From NCBI GenBank assembly GCA_028685445.1, contig JAQUDY010000014.1, positions 1 through 13,590 on the forward strand: DNA of 13,590 bases, in the 5' to 3' direction. This DNA comes from Bacilli bacterium (GTDB lineage: Bacteria; Bacillota_I; Bacilli_A; RF39; UBA660). Positions 7,046 through 13,590 of the stretch are shown piece by piece; positions within the stretch are counted from its first letter, which is position 1, and every line of letters begins with the position of its first letter. The translations under genes and the position numbers were made by a program. Below the pieces are notes generated by a model. It saw nothing but the letters and a program-made list of their open reading frames with translations. It searched no databases and was not told the DNA's origin.

Positions 7046-7696
7046 ATGAAAGAAGAAGAATTAATAAATAAATATGAAATGTTTATTTATAAAATGGCTA
7101 AAAAGTTTTATAATGTTGAGCTAGCAGATTTATATCAAGCTGGCTGTATTGGTTTAATAAAAGCTAGTCGTAAATTTGATGAAACCCTTGGTGTAAATTT
7201 TATGACATTTGCTTATAAATATGTTTTTGGAGAAATGTATGAACTTACAAATAAAAGTAGAGATATTAAAATTAATAAATACTATTTAAAAATCTTAAAA
7301 GAAATAGAAATAACAAAGAATGAACTAATTCAAAAGTTAAATAAAATACCTTCCTTAACAGAAATTTGTTTATATGCTGAGTTAGATGAGACTTTGGTAA
7401 GTGAAGTAATGTTGTTAACAGGTTCAATGTTAAGTTTAGATGATGAATACCAAACATTAAATGGAGATGTAAAAATTGCTGACTTAATTGGAACTAATCA
7501 GAATATAGATGATCAAATATTAATTAATGATTCTTTAGAAACTTTAGAACCATTAGAACAATCTATTATGGATTATAGATACTTTAAAGATTTAAGCCAA
7601 ATGGAAACTGCAAATATTTTAGGAATAAGCCAAGTTAAAGTTTCACGTTTAGAATCAAAAAGCAAAAAAAAATTAAAAGAGTATATTAGAGCTTAA
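7046..7696 (+). CDS. sigF: Sporulation sigma factor, sigma-F type
   Basis: 216 residues from the ATG at 7046, chosen over a GTG at 7037 because AGGTGA (7035-7040) is well placed for it. Region 2.2 is clear (DLYQAGCIGLIKASRKFD, from residue 29), followed by FMTFAYKYVFGEM (region 2.3), KNELIQKLNKIPSLTEI (region 3) and a strong region 4.2 with LSQMETANILGISQVKVSRLE, nearly the sigma-F sequence. Compared with Bacillus subtilis sigma-F (255 residues) about 33 N-terminal residues are missing, and region 2.3-2.4 is altered (TNKSRDIKINKYY where RDDGTVKVSRS is usual). Sigma-G is the main alternative, but the position between spoIIAA and spoVA genes supports sigma-F. In other spore formers it drives early forespore genes and is held inactive by SpoIIAB, which is not encoded in this operon. 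Confidence 0.85.
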   Translation: MKEEELINKYEMFIYKMAKKFYNVELADLYQAGCIGLIKASRKFDETLGVNFMTFAYKYVFGEMYELTNKSRDIKINKYYLKILKEIEITKNELIQKLNKIPSLTEICLYAELDETLVSEVMLLTGSMLSLDDEYQTLNGDVKIADLIGTNQNIDDQILINDSLETLEPLEQSIMDYRYFKDLSQMETANILGISQVKVSRLESKSKKKLKEYIRA

Positions 7697-7710
7697 AAGT
7701 GTTCATAATA
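7681..7710 (+). promoter_or_regulatory. Sigma-G/F-like promoter for spoVAC-AD-AE
   Basis: GTATA (7681-7685, inside the last codons of sigF) and CATAATA (7704-7710) are separated by 18 bases. Both match the sigma-G consensus (gHATr and CATnnTA) fully. spoVA is sigma-G-dependent in Bacillus subtilis. The predicted start falls only about 10 bases before the GTG of spoVAC, on the AGGTGA ribosome site, which makes the leader unusually short. Read-through from spoIIAA-sigF would also supply transcript. Confidence 0.55.
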
Positions 7711-7727
7711 AAACTAGGTGAATAGTA

Positions 7728-8165
7728 GTGAATAAAAAAGAATACTTAGAATTAGTTAAAAAATTGACTCCAAAAGAAGAAAAATTAAAAAACACCTTTT
7801 TGGCTTTTTTAATGGGAGGAACATTAGGTTTTATAGCAGAAGCTATAAAACTTTTATTAGTTTACAAAATATGTATTACGACAAAAGAAGCAACAACTTG
7901 GGTATTAATAATATTTATATTTTTAGCAAGTCTTTTTACTGGCTTAGGTTTTTTTGATAAATTAGTTATGAAATTTAAAGCAGGTTTAATAGTACCAATT
8001 ACAGGATTTGCTCATTCTGTAACTAGTAGTGCTCTTGATTATAAAGAAGATGGTTTAATTACTGGCTTAGGTGGGTATCTGTTTCGACTTGCTGGTTGTG
8101 TTTTGTTATATGGAATAATAGCAGCATTTTTTCTAGCTATTTTAAAGGTGATTATTTATGTTTGA
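7728..8165 (+). CDS. spoVAC: Stage V sporulation protein AC, DPA channel subunit
   Basis: 145 residues, the usual length, starting with GTG at 7728 behind AGGTGA (7716-7721); an in-frame TGA at 7719 excludes a longer start. Family sequence is clear: KKLTPKEEKLKN near the N-terminus, FLMGGTLGFIAEA as the first helix, TGLGFFDKL in the middle, and GFAHSVTSSALDYKEDGLITGLGG before the last helix. SpoVAC is a membrane protein of the spore inner membrane that behaves as a mechanosensitive channel and takes part in moving calcium-dipicolinic acid into the forespore and out during germination. It overlaps spoVAD by 8 bases, so the two are coupled. Confidence 0.95.
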   Translation: MNKKEYLELVKKLTPKEEKLKNTFLAFLMGGTLGFIAEAIKLLLVYKICITTKEATTWVLIIFIFLASLFTGLGFFDKLVMKFKAGLIVPITGFAHSVTSSALDYKEDGLITGLGGYLFRLAGCVLLYGIIAAFFLAILKVIIYV

Positions 8166-9105
8166 GTTTAAAGATATTTATTTAAATGAATATTTTACAA
8201 TTGCAGGACCTTTAGAAAAAGAGTATGGAGTTAAAAATTGTGATATATATTTAGATGATTACTATTTTGGAGAAAAAAGTACAGAAAATGCTGAGATAAA
8301 AATGCAAAGAACCGTGCTTAATAATTTAATAACAAGTAATACAGAATTAATAATAGGTGGGGATTTAACAAATCAACCCACTGCGTTTGGATCAGCATCT
8401 TTAGGAAGAAAAATACCTTCTATAGGATTATACTCAGCATGTGCTACAACAATATCATCTATTTTAACACTTTCATCATTTATAATAAATAAAACAATTA
8501 AAGAAGGTGTATTTGTTACGAGCTCACATAATTTAGCAGCAGAAAAGCAATTTAGATTCCCTGTTGAATACGGAGCACCAAAACCGATAAGAAGTACGTT
8601 TACTGCTACAGCAGCAGTAGGAATTAAAATATCAAATAAGCCATCAAACATTAAAATAAAAGGTGGAACATTAGGTAAAGTAGTTGATTCCTTCGTTAAA
8701 GATGCTCATAATATGGGAGCAGTAATGGCTAAAGGCGCTGCTGAAACTTTCATCGATTATTTATCACAAACTAATACGACTATTAAAGATTATGATTTAA
8801 TATTAACTGGAGATTTAGGAAAAGTTGGAGCAGATATATTTAAAGAAATTCTAAAAATAGAACATAACATCAAAGTAAATAATCATATCGATGCTGGTGC
8901 GGTTTTTTATAAAAATCTTGAATATTCTGGAGCGAGTGGAACTGCAGCTCAAGCTCTATTATTAGTAACAAAATTCATTCATATCAAAAAATATAAAAAA
9001 ATATTATGTTTAGGGACAGGATCTTTGCATAGTCCGCTTTTAGTAAATCAAAAAAATACCATTCCAACAGTAACTCATGCTTTATATTTGGAGGTGGAAA
9101 AATGA
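8158..9105 (+). CDS. spoVAD: Stage V sporulation protein AD, DPA-binding thiolase-fold protein
   Basis: 315 residues, about 20 shorter than usual, mainly at the N-terminus. The thiolase-like fold is recognisable: GGDLTNQ near residue 68, GLYSACATT with Cys95 at the ancestral catalytic position, and TSSHNLAAEKQFRFPVEYG, a signature of SpoVAD, followed by STFTATAAVG. The C-terminal GASGTAAQALLL and CLGTGSLHSPLLVNQ segments complete it. SpoVAD binds dipicolinic acid on the spore inner membrane and is needed for its uptake. The ATG at 8158 has AAAGGTGAT in front, inside spoVAC; the gene overlaps spoVAE by 4 bases (ATGA). Confidence 0.95.
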   Translation: MFEFKDIYLNEYFTIAGPLEKEYGVKNCDIYLDDYYFGEKSTENAEIKMQRTVLNNLITSNTELIIGGDLTNQPTAFGSASLGRKIPSIGLYSACATTISSILTLSSFIINKTIKEGVFVTSSHNLAAEKQFRFPVEYGAPKPIRSTFTATAAVGIKISNKPSNIKIKGGTLGKVVDSFVKDAHNMGAVMAKGAAETFIDYLSQTNTTIKDYDLILTGDLGKVGADIFKEILKIEHNIKVNNHIDAGAVFYKNLEYSGASGTAAQALLLVTKFIHIKKYKKILCLGTGSLHSPLLVNQKNTIPTVTHALYLEVEK

Positions 9106-9452
9106 CTTTAGTTTATTCATTTCTGTTTTGTGGATTAGTCTGTTTATTAGGACAAATACTTTTAGATAATACAACTTTAACCCCAGGACATATTACATCG
9201 ATTTTTGTAGTAATAGGAGCATTTTTAGGAGTTTTTAATCTTTATGATAAAATAGTTTACTTAATAGGAGCAGGAGCAAATATTCCAATAGTATCTTTTG
9301 GTAATTTATTACTTGAAGGAGCATATCAAGGATATATTCATCAAGGATTAATCGGATTATTTAGTGGTATGCTCCAAACAGTAAGTGCTGGTGTAGTCTC
9401 AACAATAGTGTTTTCGTTTATTGTTACATTATTCTTTAAAGCAAAAGATTAA
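9102..9452 (+). CDS. spoVAE: Stage V sporulation protein AE (AEB-type), DPA channel subunit
   Basis: 116 residues of small, very hydrophobic protein with about four membrane helices. The sequence LDNTTLTPGHITSIFVVIGAFLG and later GANIPIVSFGNLLLEGA is characteristic of SpoVAE/AEB. It works with SpoVAC and SpoVAD in the calcium-dipicolinate channel of the inner spore membrane. The ribosome site GGAGGTGG lies within the end of spoVAD and the start overlaps that gene's stop. It is the last gene of the operon: a terminator spans its stop and no spoVAEA or spoVAF follows on this strand. Confidence 0.95.
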   Translation: MTLVYSFLFCGLVCLLGQILLDNTTLTPGHITSIFVVIGAFLGVFNLYDKIVYLIGAGANIPIVSFGNLLLEGAYQGYIHQGLIGLFSGMLQTVSAGVVSTIVFSFIVTLFFKAKD

Positions 9453-9469
9453 ATTTTTAATCTTTTTTT
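9443..9469. terminator. Shared terminator between converging spoVAE and gerB
   Basis: AAAAGATTAAA (9443-9453) is perfectly complementary to TTTAATCTTTT (9456-9466); T residues continue to 9469. The TAA stop of spoVAE is in the left arm and the stop of the minus-strand gerB gene overlaps the right end. Because the arms begin and end in A and T runs, it can serve both strands, better on the plus strand. Confidence 0.75.
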
Positions 9470-10334
9470 AATATATTCCTACAAATAAAATATTGAATTT
9501 CGTGATAAAGATTGTATAAAGAATAAAAATTGTAAATAATAAAATTAAAAGAGTCTTTTTACTTAAATTATTGCTAGTAATTCCTAAAAGTATAAAACAT
9601 TCGAAAATCCAACTAATGAAAAGAAAATTTTGAACATTTTCAAAAATGTTTAAAATTGAGATCTTTTTAAAAATTATATATTCAGGATATTTATAAATAG
9701 ATGCTACAGGTATTCCTAAAATACCAACTATTAATGTAAATAATATTAGAGTATATATAGAAGAAAATAAATAAGCTTTATAATTATAGTTTTCTTTAAA
9801 ATTAGGAAGTGTTAAATAAGGAAGTGTTGATAATAAGGCAAAGTATACTGAAGAATTTATTATTTTGAGTACAGAAAATTTAGTAATAAGTTCAAAATTT
9901 TGATAATTTATCTGAGATAACAAAGAAAAAGTCATTATAAAGAATAAAGTGATATTGATAATAAAAAAGATATTAGCAATTTTAAAAATAGTATCTTTAT
10001 TTTTATTTCTCGAATAAATTACTACTAATAAAAGAGCAGCCAAAATTATAAACTTCGGAGTTTTATTTAAATATAATGTAGATATAGCGCTTGTTAAAGT
10101 ATAAAAGACATAAACTAAAAGAATTATACTAATTACAATTTTAAGAGCTTTGAATCTCGATAAAAACTTTGAACACTCATTTATTATTAAACCTAAAAAG
10201 ATTCCTAGAATGATGCTTATCCAAAAAAAAGATCCAATCTGATTTATTATTTGATAAATACCAAAACCTAAAAACAATGGTCTAGCTAATAAAAATAGAG
10301 TACTGTTATATTCATAATTATTAATTTTTTTCAT
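9468..10334 (-). CDS. gerKB: Spore germination receptor B subunit (GerAB/GerKB family permease)
   Basis: 288 residues with about nine hydrophobic helices, related to the GerAB branch of the APC amino-acid transporter superfamily. Known B subunits have about 365 residues and ten helices, so this one is distinctly short; loops and perhaps one helix are reduced, but the frame is intact. Segments like YPEYIIFKKISILNIFENVQNFLFISWIF (near residue 215) resemble the YP...RxI...ERIE...W pattern of the family. B subunits bind the germinant in the spore inner membrane. The ATG overlaps the gerC stop by one base (TAATG) with GGAGGT (10341-10346) ahead of it. Family call is by context, topology and the YP motif; the symbol follows the A-C-B gene order of gerK. 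Confidence 0.75.
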   Translation of the reverse strand: MKKINNYEYNSTLFLLARPLFLGFGIYQIINQIGSFFWISIILGIFLGLIINECSKFLSRFKALKIVISIILLVYVFYTLTSAISTLYLNKTPKFIILAALLLVVIYSRNKNKDTIFKIANIFFIINITLFFIMTFSLLSQINYQNFELITKFSVLKIINSSVYFALLSTLPYLTLPNFKENYNYKAYLFSSIYTLILFTLIVGILGIPVASIYKYPEYIIFKKISILNIFENVQNFLFISWIFECFILLGITSNNLSKKTLLILLFTIFILYTIFITKFNILFVGIY

Positions 10335-11359
10335 TATTTACCTCCAATAGATTTAAAGATTAAACTTTTGTTTTCTAAAACAATATTAGTACTAATTCGG
10401 TATTTTATTTTATGCAAACTTTTTTGTTTAATATATCTTTTTAAACCCAAAGGGTCACTTTCAATTTTAATTAAATTATCTATAAATGCTTCAACTTCAT
10501 TATTAAATTTAGCATTGATTTTTTCTGTTATTCGCTTTAGTTCTTTAGAGTTATTTAAATTTAGATTTTCAAACTCAATATAAGATCCAGTTAATGTTGG
10601 AATTATATATAAAGTGTTATTTTTAAAATTTGTTTTAGTATTATAATGAGTAGTTTTAAAAACTATATTATTATCAAGTTCTAAATGAATATAATAATCC
10701 ATCAAATTGTTACTTAAAATATTATAAATAGAAATTTCTTTTTCATTTAAGTGTTCTATAATTTCATTGTTTTTAAATATTACTGCTTCATCAATAATGA
10801 TTGTATTATCTTTTAAATTAATAATTGGAAGAATAATGTCGTAATAATGATTTAAATAGCTATTAAGTAGGTCATTTAATTTTATGTTAATGACATTATT
10901 ATCTGTATTTTTAAATAAAGTATTAATATATCGACCAAATATTTCTTCTTTTTTTAGGATGTTTTCTATTGCACCTTTGGAATCATCACATATAGCAATA
11001 TTAAAATCCAGAGCAAAATTATTGTCTCTTGTAACATAGTCTAAAATATTATTTAATTTTAAATTTGCTGCATTAGAGCTAATTAATAAAATGTCTAGGT
11101 TAATAAAATATAAATTTTTGTTAAATGATAATGAAGCATTTTGAATAGCGGCTTCAATAGTTTTGCCATACCCTTCAAGCAAATAAGAAGAAAATAAATT
11201 ATCTTTATTATTTTCTTTTATTTCTAAAATAATATTAAACTCATTATTATTAGTATAATCTATAGAAAAACTAGAAATAAAAGCAAGATCACTAACTTCT
11301 TTATAATTATAACAACCAGTTAAAAGAAGTATAATAGTAAGAATAATGATTTTTTTCAT
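10334..11359 (-). CDS. gerKC: Spore germination receptor C subunit, lipoprotein (Ger(x)C family)
   Basis: 341 residues. The N-terminus is a lipoprotein signal: MKK, a run of Ile/Leu, then the lipobox LTGC with Cys16. The first mature residues (CYNYKEVSDLAFISSFSIDY) match the family pattern GCWDxxEIxxLAxVxxxxID. Typical C subunits have 370-400 residues, so this one is slightly short. The C subunit is anchored on the outer face of the spore inner membrane and is required for receptor function. Its start lies one base past the gerA stop and its end overlaps gerB, so all three subunits are translated as a unit. The middle of the protein is Asn-, Ile- and Lys-rich and poorly conserved. Confidence 0.85.
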   Translation of the reverse strand: MKKIIILTIILLLTGCYNYKEVSDLAFISSFSIDYTNNNEFNIILEIKENNKDNLFSSYLLEGYGKTIEAAIQNASLSFNKNLYFINLDILLISSNAANLKLNNILDYVTRDNNFALDFNIAICDDSKGAIENILKKEEIFGRYINTLFKNTDNNVINIKLNDLLNSYLNHYYDIILPIINLKDNTIIIDEAVIFKNNEIIEHLNEKEISIYNILSNNLMDYYIHLELDNNIVFKTTHYNTKTNFKNNTLYIIPTLTGSYIEFENLNLNNSKELKRITEKINAKFNNEVEAFIDNLIKIESDPLGLKRYIKQKSLHKIKYRISTNIVLENKSLIFKSIGGK

Positions 11360-11360
11360 A

Positions 11361-12758
11361 TTAACTCTGCTTTCTAATATTGTCTGTTAAATATTTACTT
11401 CTAGTATTTAGTTTTTTTCGTTTAATTTTTATTAAAGTCTCTTTAAGATAAGAAAAGTCAAAAGGAGATATTGGAAACATATAATTTAATTTAAAGACTT
11501 TATATGAACATAAATTTAATAACATAATAATGATTGCTAAAGAAAAGCCATAAAGACCAAGTGTTGCTGCAAAAAATAAAAAGATATAACGCCATGATCT
11601 TACAGCACCATTGATTTCCACTTCATTAAATATTAAGCTAGTGATAAAAGTTAATGCTATAACTATTATCATAATAGGACTCACTATTCCTGATGCTACT
11701 GCAGATTCTCCTAATATTAAAGCTCCTAATATAGAAACAGCGCTGCCATAATTGTTAGGGAATCTGACGTCACTTTCTCTTAATAATTCGCAAACAAATA
11801 ACATAATAAGAGCTTCTACAATTGAAGGAAATGGAACACCAAATCTTTGGGTAGATATATTCATAAGAAGTAAACCAGGTATAGCCTCAGGATTATAAGT
11901 TGTAGTTGCTATATAAAAAGCTGGAGTAATAATTGTTAATATAAAACAGCACATTCTTAAAACTTTAAGATAATTTGTATTTAAGCTATTTGAATAATCA
12001 TCAACAGTAGGATTTATAAAATCAGCGAGCACAGAGGGAAGTACAATTGCAAAAGGAGAGTTATCTACTAAAATTATAACTTTACCTTCTAATAAAGATT
12101 TAACTATCGTATCTGGTCTTTCAGATAGTTTCATTGCCGGGAAAACATTTTTGTTTTCATTTGATAAAAATTGTTTTAATTCACCAGAAGTGTTTATTGA
12201 ATCAATATCAATATTATTTAACTTAGTAAGAATTTCAGATATTAATTCTTTTTTCGTAATATTATCAATATAAAGAACACTGACTACTGTTTTAGAATAT
12301 CTTCCTAGCAATTTATTTTCTGTTTTTAAATGCCCACTTTTTATTCTTTTTTTTATTAGCCCAATGTTTTTCTGTATATTTTCTACAAAAGAATCTTTTG
12401 GTCCATAAATAGCAGGTTCTACTTTTGCATCATCTATTCCTCTATCAAGATCAGCTTTTGTTTCAATTGCATATAATTTTTTACCATCTAATATAATTGC
12501 AAAACCACTGCATAAATACAACTCTATTTCTTTTATAGTAATTATTTTTAAATTAGGTCCTGCTAAAGACTTCTCAATTTTTTCTTTATAGTTACTTGGT
12601 AAAGTAAGAGGACTTATAATATAACTATTTACTCGATCTCCGCTTGCAACAGACTCTAGATAAACAACATAGATTGATTGATACTTTCTTTTTAAAGTTC
12701 TAATAACTAAATCGGGTGTATCATTAAATAAATTCTGAATAAATTTTAAATTTTTCAT
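11361..12758 (-). CDS. gerKA: Spore germination receptor A subunit (GerA/SpoVAF family)
   Basis: 465 residues, close to the family's 480-500. A soluble N-terminal half contains the signature EPAIYGPKDSFVENI (from about residue 113) and SERPD (near 212); the C-terminal half (about 240-430) has five hydrophobic helices with PFPSIVEALIMLFVCELLRESDVRFP, GLPxxxG-like VSILGALILGESAVASGIVSP. The A subunit is the large integral part of nutrient germinant receptors. SpoVAF, part of spoVA in Bacillus subtilis, is a paralogue of the same family, so it could be read as a displaced spoVAF, but the attached C and B genes make a true receptor more likely. Ribosome site AAGTGAT is modest. A sigma-G-like promoter lies just upstream. 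Confidence 0.9.
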   Translation of the reverse strand: MKNLKFIQNLFNDTPDLVIRTLKRKYQSIYVVYLESVASGDRVNSYIISPLTLPSNYKEKIEKSLAGPNLKIITIKEIELYLCSGFAIILDGKKLYAIETKADLDRGIDDAKVEPAIYGPKDSFVENIQKNIGLIKKRIKSGHLKTENKLLGRYSKTVVSVLYIDNITKKELISEILTKLNNIDIDSINTSGELKQFLSNENKNVFPAMKLSERPDTIVKSLLEGKVIILVDNSPFAIVLPSVLADFINPTVDDYSNSLNTNYLKVLRMCCFILTIITPAFYIATTTYNPEAIPGLLLMNISTQRFGVPFPSIVEALIMLFVCELLRESDVRFPNNYGSAVSILGALILGESAVASGIVSPIMIIVIALTFITSLIFNEVEINGAVRSWRYIFLFFAATLGLYGFSLAIIIMLLNLCSYKVFKLNYMFPISPFDFSYLKETLIKIKRKKLNTRSKYLTDNIRKQS

Positions 12759-12772
12759 AGCATCACTTATTT

Positions 12773-12801
12773 TATTATGTTCTTAAAATCGATATTTATA
12801 G
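12773..12801 (-). promoter_or_regulatory. Sigma-G-like promoter of the ger operon
   Basis: On the minus strand CTATA (12801-12797; four of five matches to gHATr), 17 bases, then CATAATA (12779-12773), a full match to CATnnTA. It lies 14 bases before the gerA start, so the leader would be very short, the same geometry as before spoVAC. Known ger operons are transcribed by sigma-G. Confidence 0.45.
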
Positions 12802-12867
12802 ATATATTATTATAATAGATAAATACAATATTAATATATAGGCTTAATGAAATATTATTTGTTGCGC

Positions 12868-12895
12868 TTGACAAATACTAGATAAGTGCTATAAT
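12868..12895 (+). promoter_or_regulatory. Strong vegetative promoter of the infC operon
   Basis: Perfect TTGACA (12868-12873), 16 bases, then perfect TATAAT (12890-12895) with TG two bases ahead (extended -10, 12887-12888). It predicts a start near 12902 and is the strongest promoter in the window, fitting a ribosomal/translation operon. The 109 bases between gerA and the -35 hold only the two promoters, which point away from each other. Confidence 0.9.
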
Positions 12896-12902
12896 AATTT
12901 TG

Positions 12903-13040
12903 TAATTTAAAGGAAAGCGGGTGTATCCACACTCCACCTGATCTATCAATATATAGATAGGTAAGAAGCCAAGTTAATAACTTAAGGTTTTATAGTGGAT
13001 GCATAGCATTCACTTTTTGATTATATGGAGGTGCTTTTAA
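12903..13040 (+). promoter_or_regulatory. infC leader with attenuator, L20-leader type
   Basis: About 140 untranslated bases. A first hairpin can form from GTGT (12921-12924) and ACAC (12929-12932); a second from ACCT-G-ATCTAT (12936-12946) with ATAGAT-AGGT (12953-12962); a third, small one is AAGTT/AACTT (12971-12983). The stretch ATCCAC (12925-12930) is complementary to GTGGAT (12995-13000), the left arm of the terminator, giving two exclusive states. In Bacillus subtilis the infC-rpmI-rplT operon is controlled by ribosomal protein L20 through just such a leader. The L20 assignment is inferred from gene context and layout. Confidence 0.7.
12994..13018 (+). terminator. Regulated terminator in the infC leader
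   Basis: AGTGGATGC (12994-13002) pairs with GCATTCACT (13006-13014) over a three-base loop, nine pairs with one G-U, followed by TTTT (13015-13018). It sits 23 bases before the start codon and its left arm can instead pair with 12925-12930. Confidence 0.8.
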
Positions 13041-13571
13041 ATAGCAAGAAATATCAAAAAAGATGAGTTACCAATTAATAAAGACATTAAAGTAAGTGAG
13101 TTAATGGTAATAGGACCTAATGGTGAGCAAATGGGAACGAAACAAACTGAAGACGCTTTAACATTAGCAAATTATGCTGGGTTAGATTTAGTTTTAATGA
13201 GTGGAAATAATCCCCATGCTGTTGGAAAAATAATGGATTATAATAAATATCGTTATGAAAAACAAAAGCGACAAAAAGAAGCGTTAAAAACTCAAAGGGC
13301 AAGTAATAAAGAAATCAAAGAATATCAATTTTCAGTTAAAATAGATATAGGAGATTTTAATACTCGTAAAAAGAATGCCTTTGAATATTTACAAAAAGGT
13401 CATAAAATTAAAGCTACTTTAAGGTTTAAAGGCCGAGAAATGGCTCACACAGAATTAGGTAAAGATGTTCTAGAAAGATTTGCAAATGAACTTGAAGATT
13501 CTGCAATCGTCGAATCATTTCCAAAACTTGAAGGAAGAACTATGACAATGATACTAGCACCAAAAAAATAA
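13041..13571 (+). CDS. infC: Translation initiation factor IF-3, AUA start codon
   Basis: 176 residues, normal for IF-3. An in-frame TAA at 13038-13040 precedes ATA at 13041, and GGAGGTG (13027-13033) is spaced correctly for it, so AUA is the start; the first ATG (13104) would delete the conserved N-terminal 21 residues (INKDIKVSEL). The family motif IMDYNKYRYEKQK and the C-terminal FKGREMAH and EGRTMTMILAPK are all present. IF-3 binds the 30S subunit, prevents premature joining of 50S and rejects non-standard start codons. Most bacteria start infC with AUU, allowing IF-3 to repress its own synthesis; AUA would act in the same way. Next comes rpmI after 12 bases. Confidence 0.95.
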   Translation: MARNIKKDELPINKDIKVSELMVIGPNGEQMGTKQTEDALTLANYAGLDLVLMSGNNPHAVGKIMDYNKYRYEKQKRQKEALKTQRASNKEIKEYQFSVKIDIGDFNTRKKNAFEYLQKGHKIKATLRFKGREMAHTELGKDVLERFANELEDSAIVESFPKLEGRTMTMILAPKK

Positions 13572-13583
13572 GGAGGAAATAAA

Positions 13584-13590
13584 ATGCCAA
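13584..13590 (+). CDS. rpmI: Ribosomal protein L35, first codons (partial)
   Basis: ATG CCA A at the edge of the window, behind a perfect AGGAGG (13571-13576). L35 proteins begin Met-Pro-Lys and rpmI normally follows infC. Only two full codons are visible, so the call rests on operon order. Confidence 0.7.

Noticed and set aside
13104..13106. ATG as the start of infC
   Set aside because: It has no ribosome site and would remove 21 conserved N-terminal residues; AUA at 13041 has a perfect one.
1..13590. Mollicutes genetic code (UGA as Trp)
   Set aside because: Several genes end at TGA exactly where the protein family ends (ZIP, spoVAC, spoVAD), and Trp residues are encoded by TGG.
1..13590. 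CRISPR arrays, tRNA genes, insertion sequences or phage genes
   Set aside because: No spaced direct repeats, cloverleaf-like sequences, transposase frames or terminal inverted repeats were seen; only short inverted repeats that fit terminators and leaders.

Overview
The window is very AT-rich DNA from an endospore-forming Bacillota bacterium, probably a reduced-genome Bacilli/Erysipelotrichia-like lineage (the lineage is inference). Evidence: sporulation genes (spoIIAA, sigF, spoVAC-AD-AE, a ger receptor operon), strong GGAGG ribosome sites, an RNase J, and UGA used as a stop (ends of the ZIP, spoVAC and spoVAD genes) with Trp as UGG, so the code is standard and not the Mollicutes code 4.

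Left part (1-4700, + strand): the tail of an ABC ATPase and its tetronasin-resistance-type permease, a divergent uracil-DNA-glycosylase-superfamily protein that overlaps the permease gene, a membrane-bound XRE-type regulator with a C-terminal coiled coil, and a GufA-type ZIP metal transporter. The last two end in intrinsic terminators folded around their own stop codons. RNase J (4703-6367, - strand) converges on the ZIP gene and has a good promoter and a leader hairpin next to its ribosome site.

Centre (6400-9470, + strand): a control region with a perfect Spo0A box leads into spoIIAA-sigF-spoVAC-spoVAD-spoVAE. The order is that of the Bacillus subtilis spoIIA-spoVA cluster with spoIIAB, spoVAA and spoVAB removed. 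The SpoIIAA protein has Asp where the regulatory phospho-Ser normally lies. With the anti-sigma factor gene missing from the operon, the usual SpoIIAA/SpoIIAB partner switch for sigma-F cannot work in standard form here. A sigma-G-like promoter (GTATA-N18-CATAATA) precedes spoVAC.

Right part (9468-12758, - strand): a germinant receptor operon in A-C-B order (as in gerK), converging on spoVAE through a shared terminator and preceded by the same CATAATAAAA motif as spoVAC. DPA-channel genes and germinant receptor therefore sit side by side, with a plausible common forespore control.

Right edge (12868-13590, + strand): a strong extended -10 promoter, a leader of about 140 nt with mutually exclusive antiterminator and terminator (L20-leader type), infC beginning with the rare codon AUA, and the first codons of rpmI. 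No tRNA, rRNA, CRISPR array or insertion sequence was seen.
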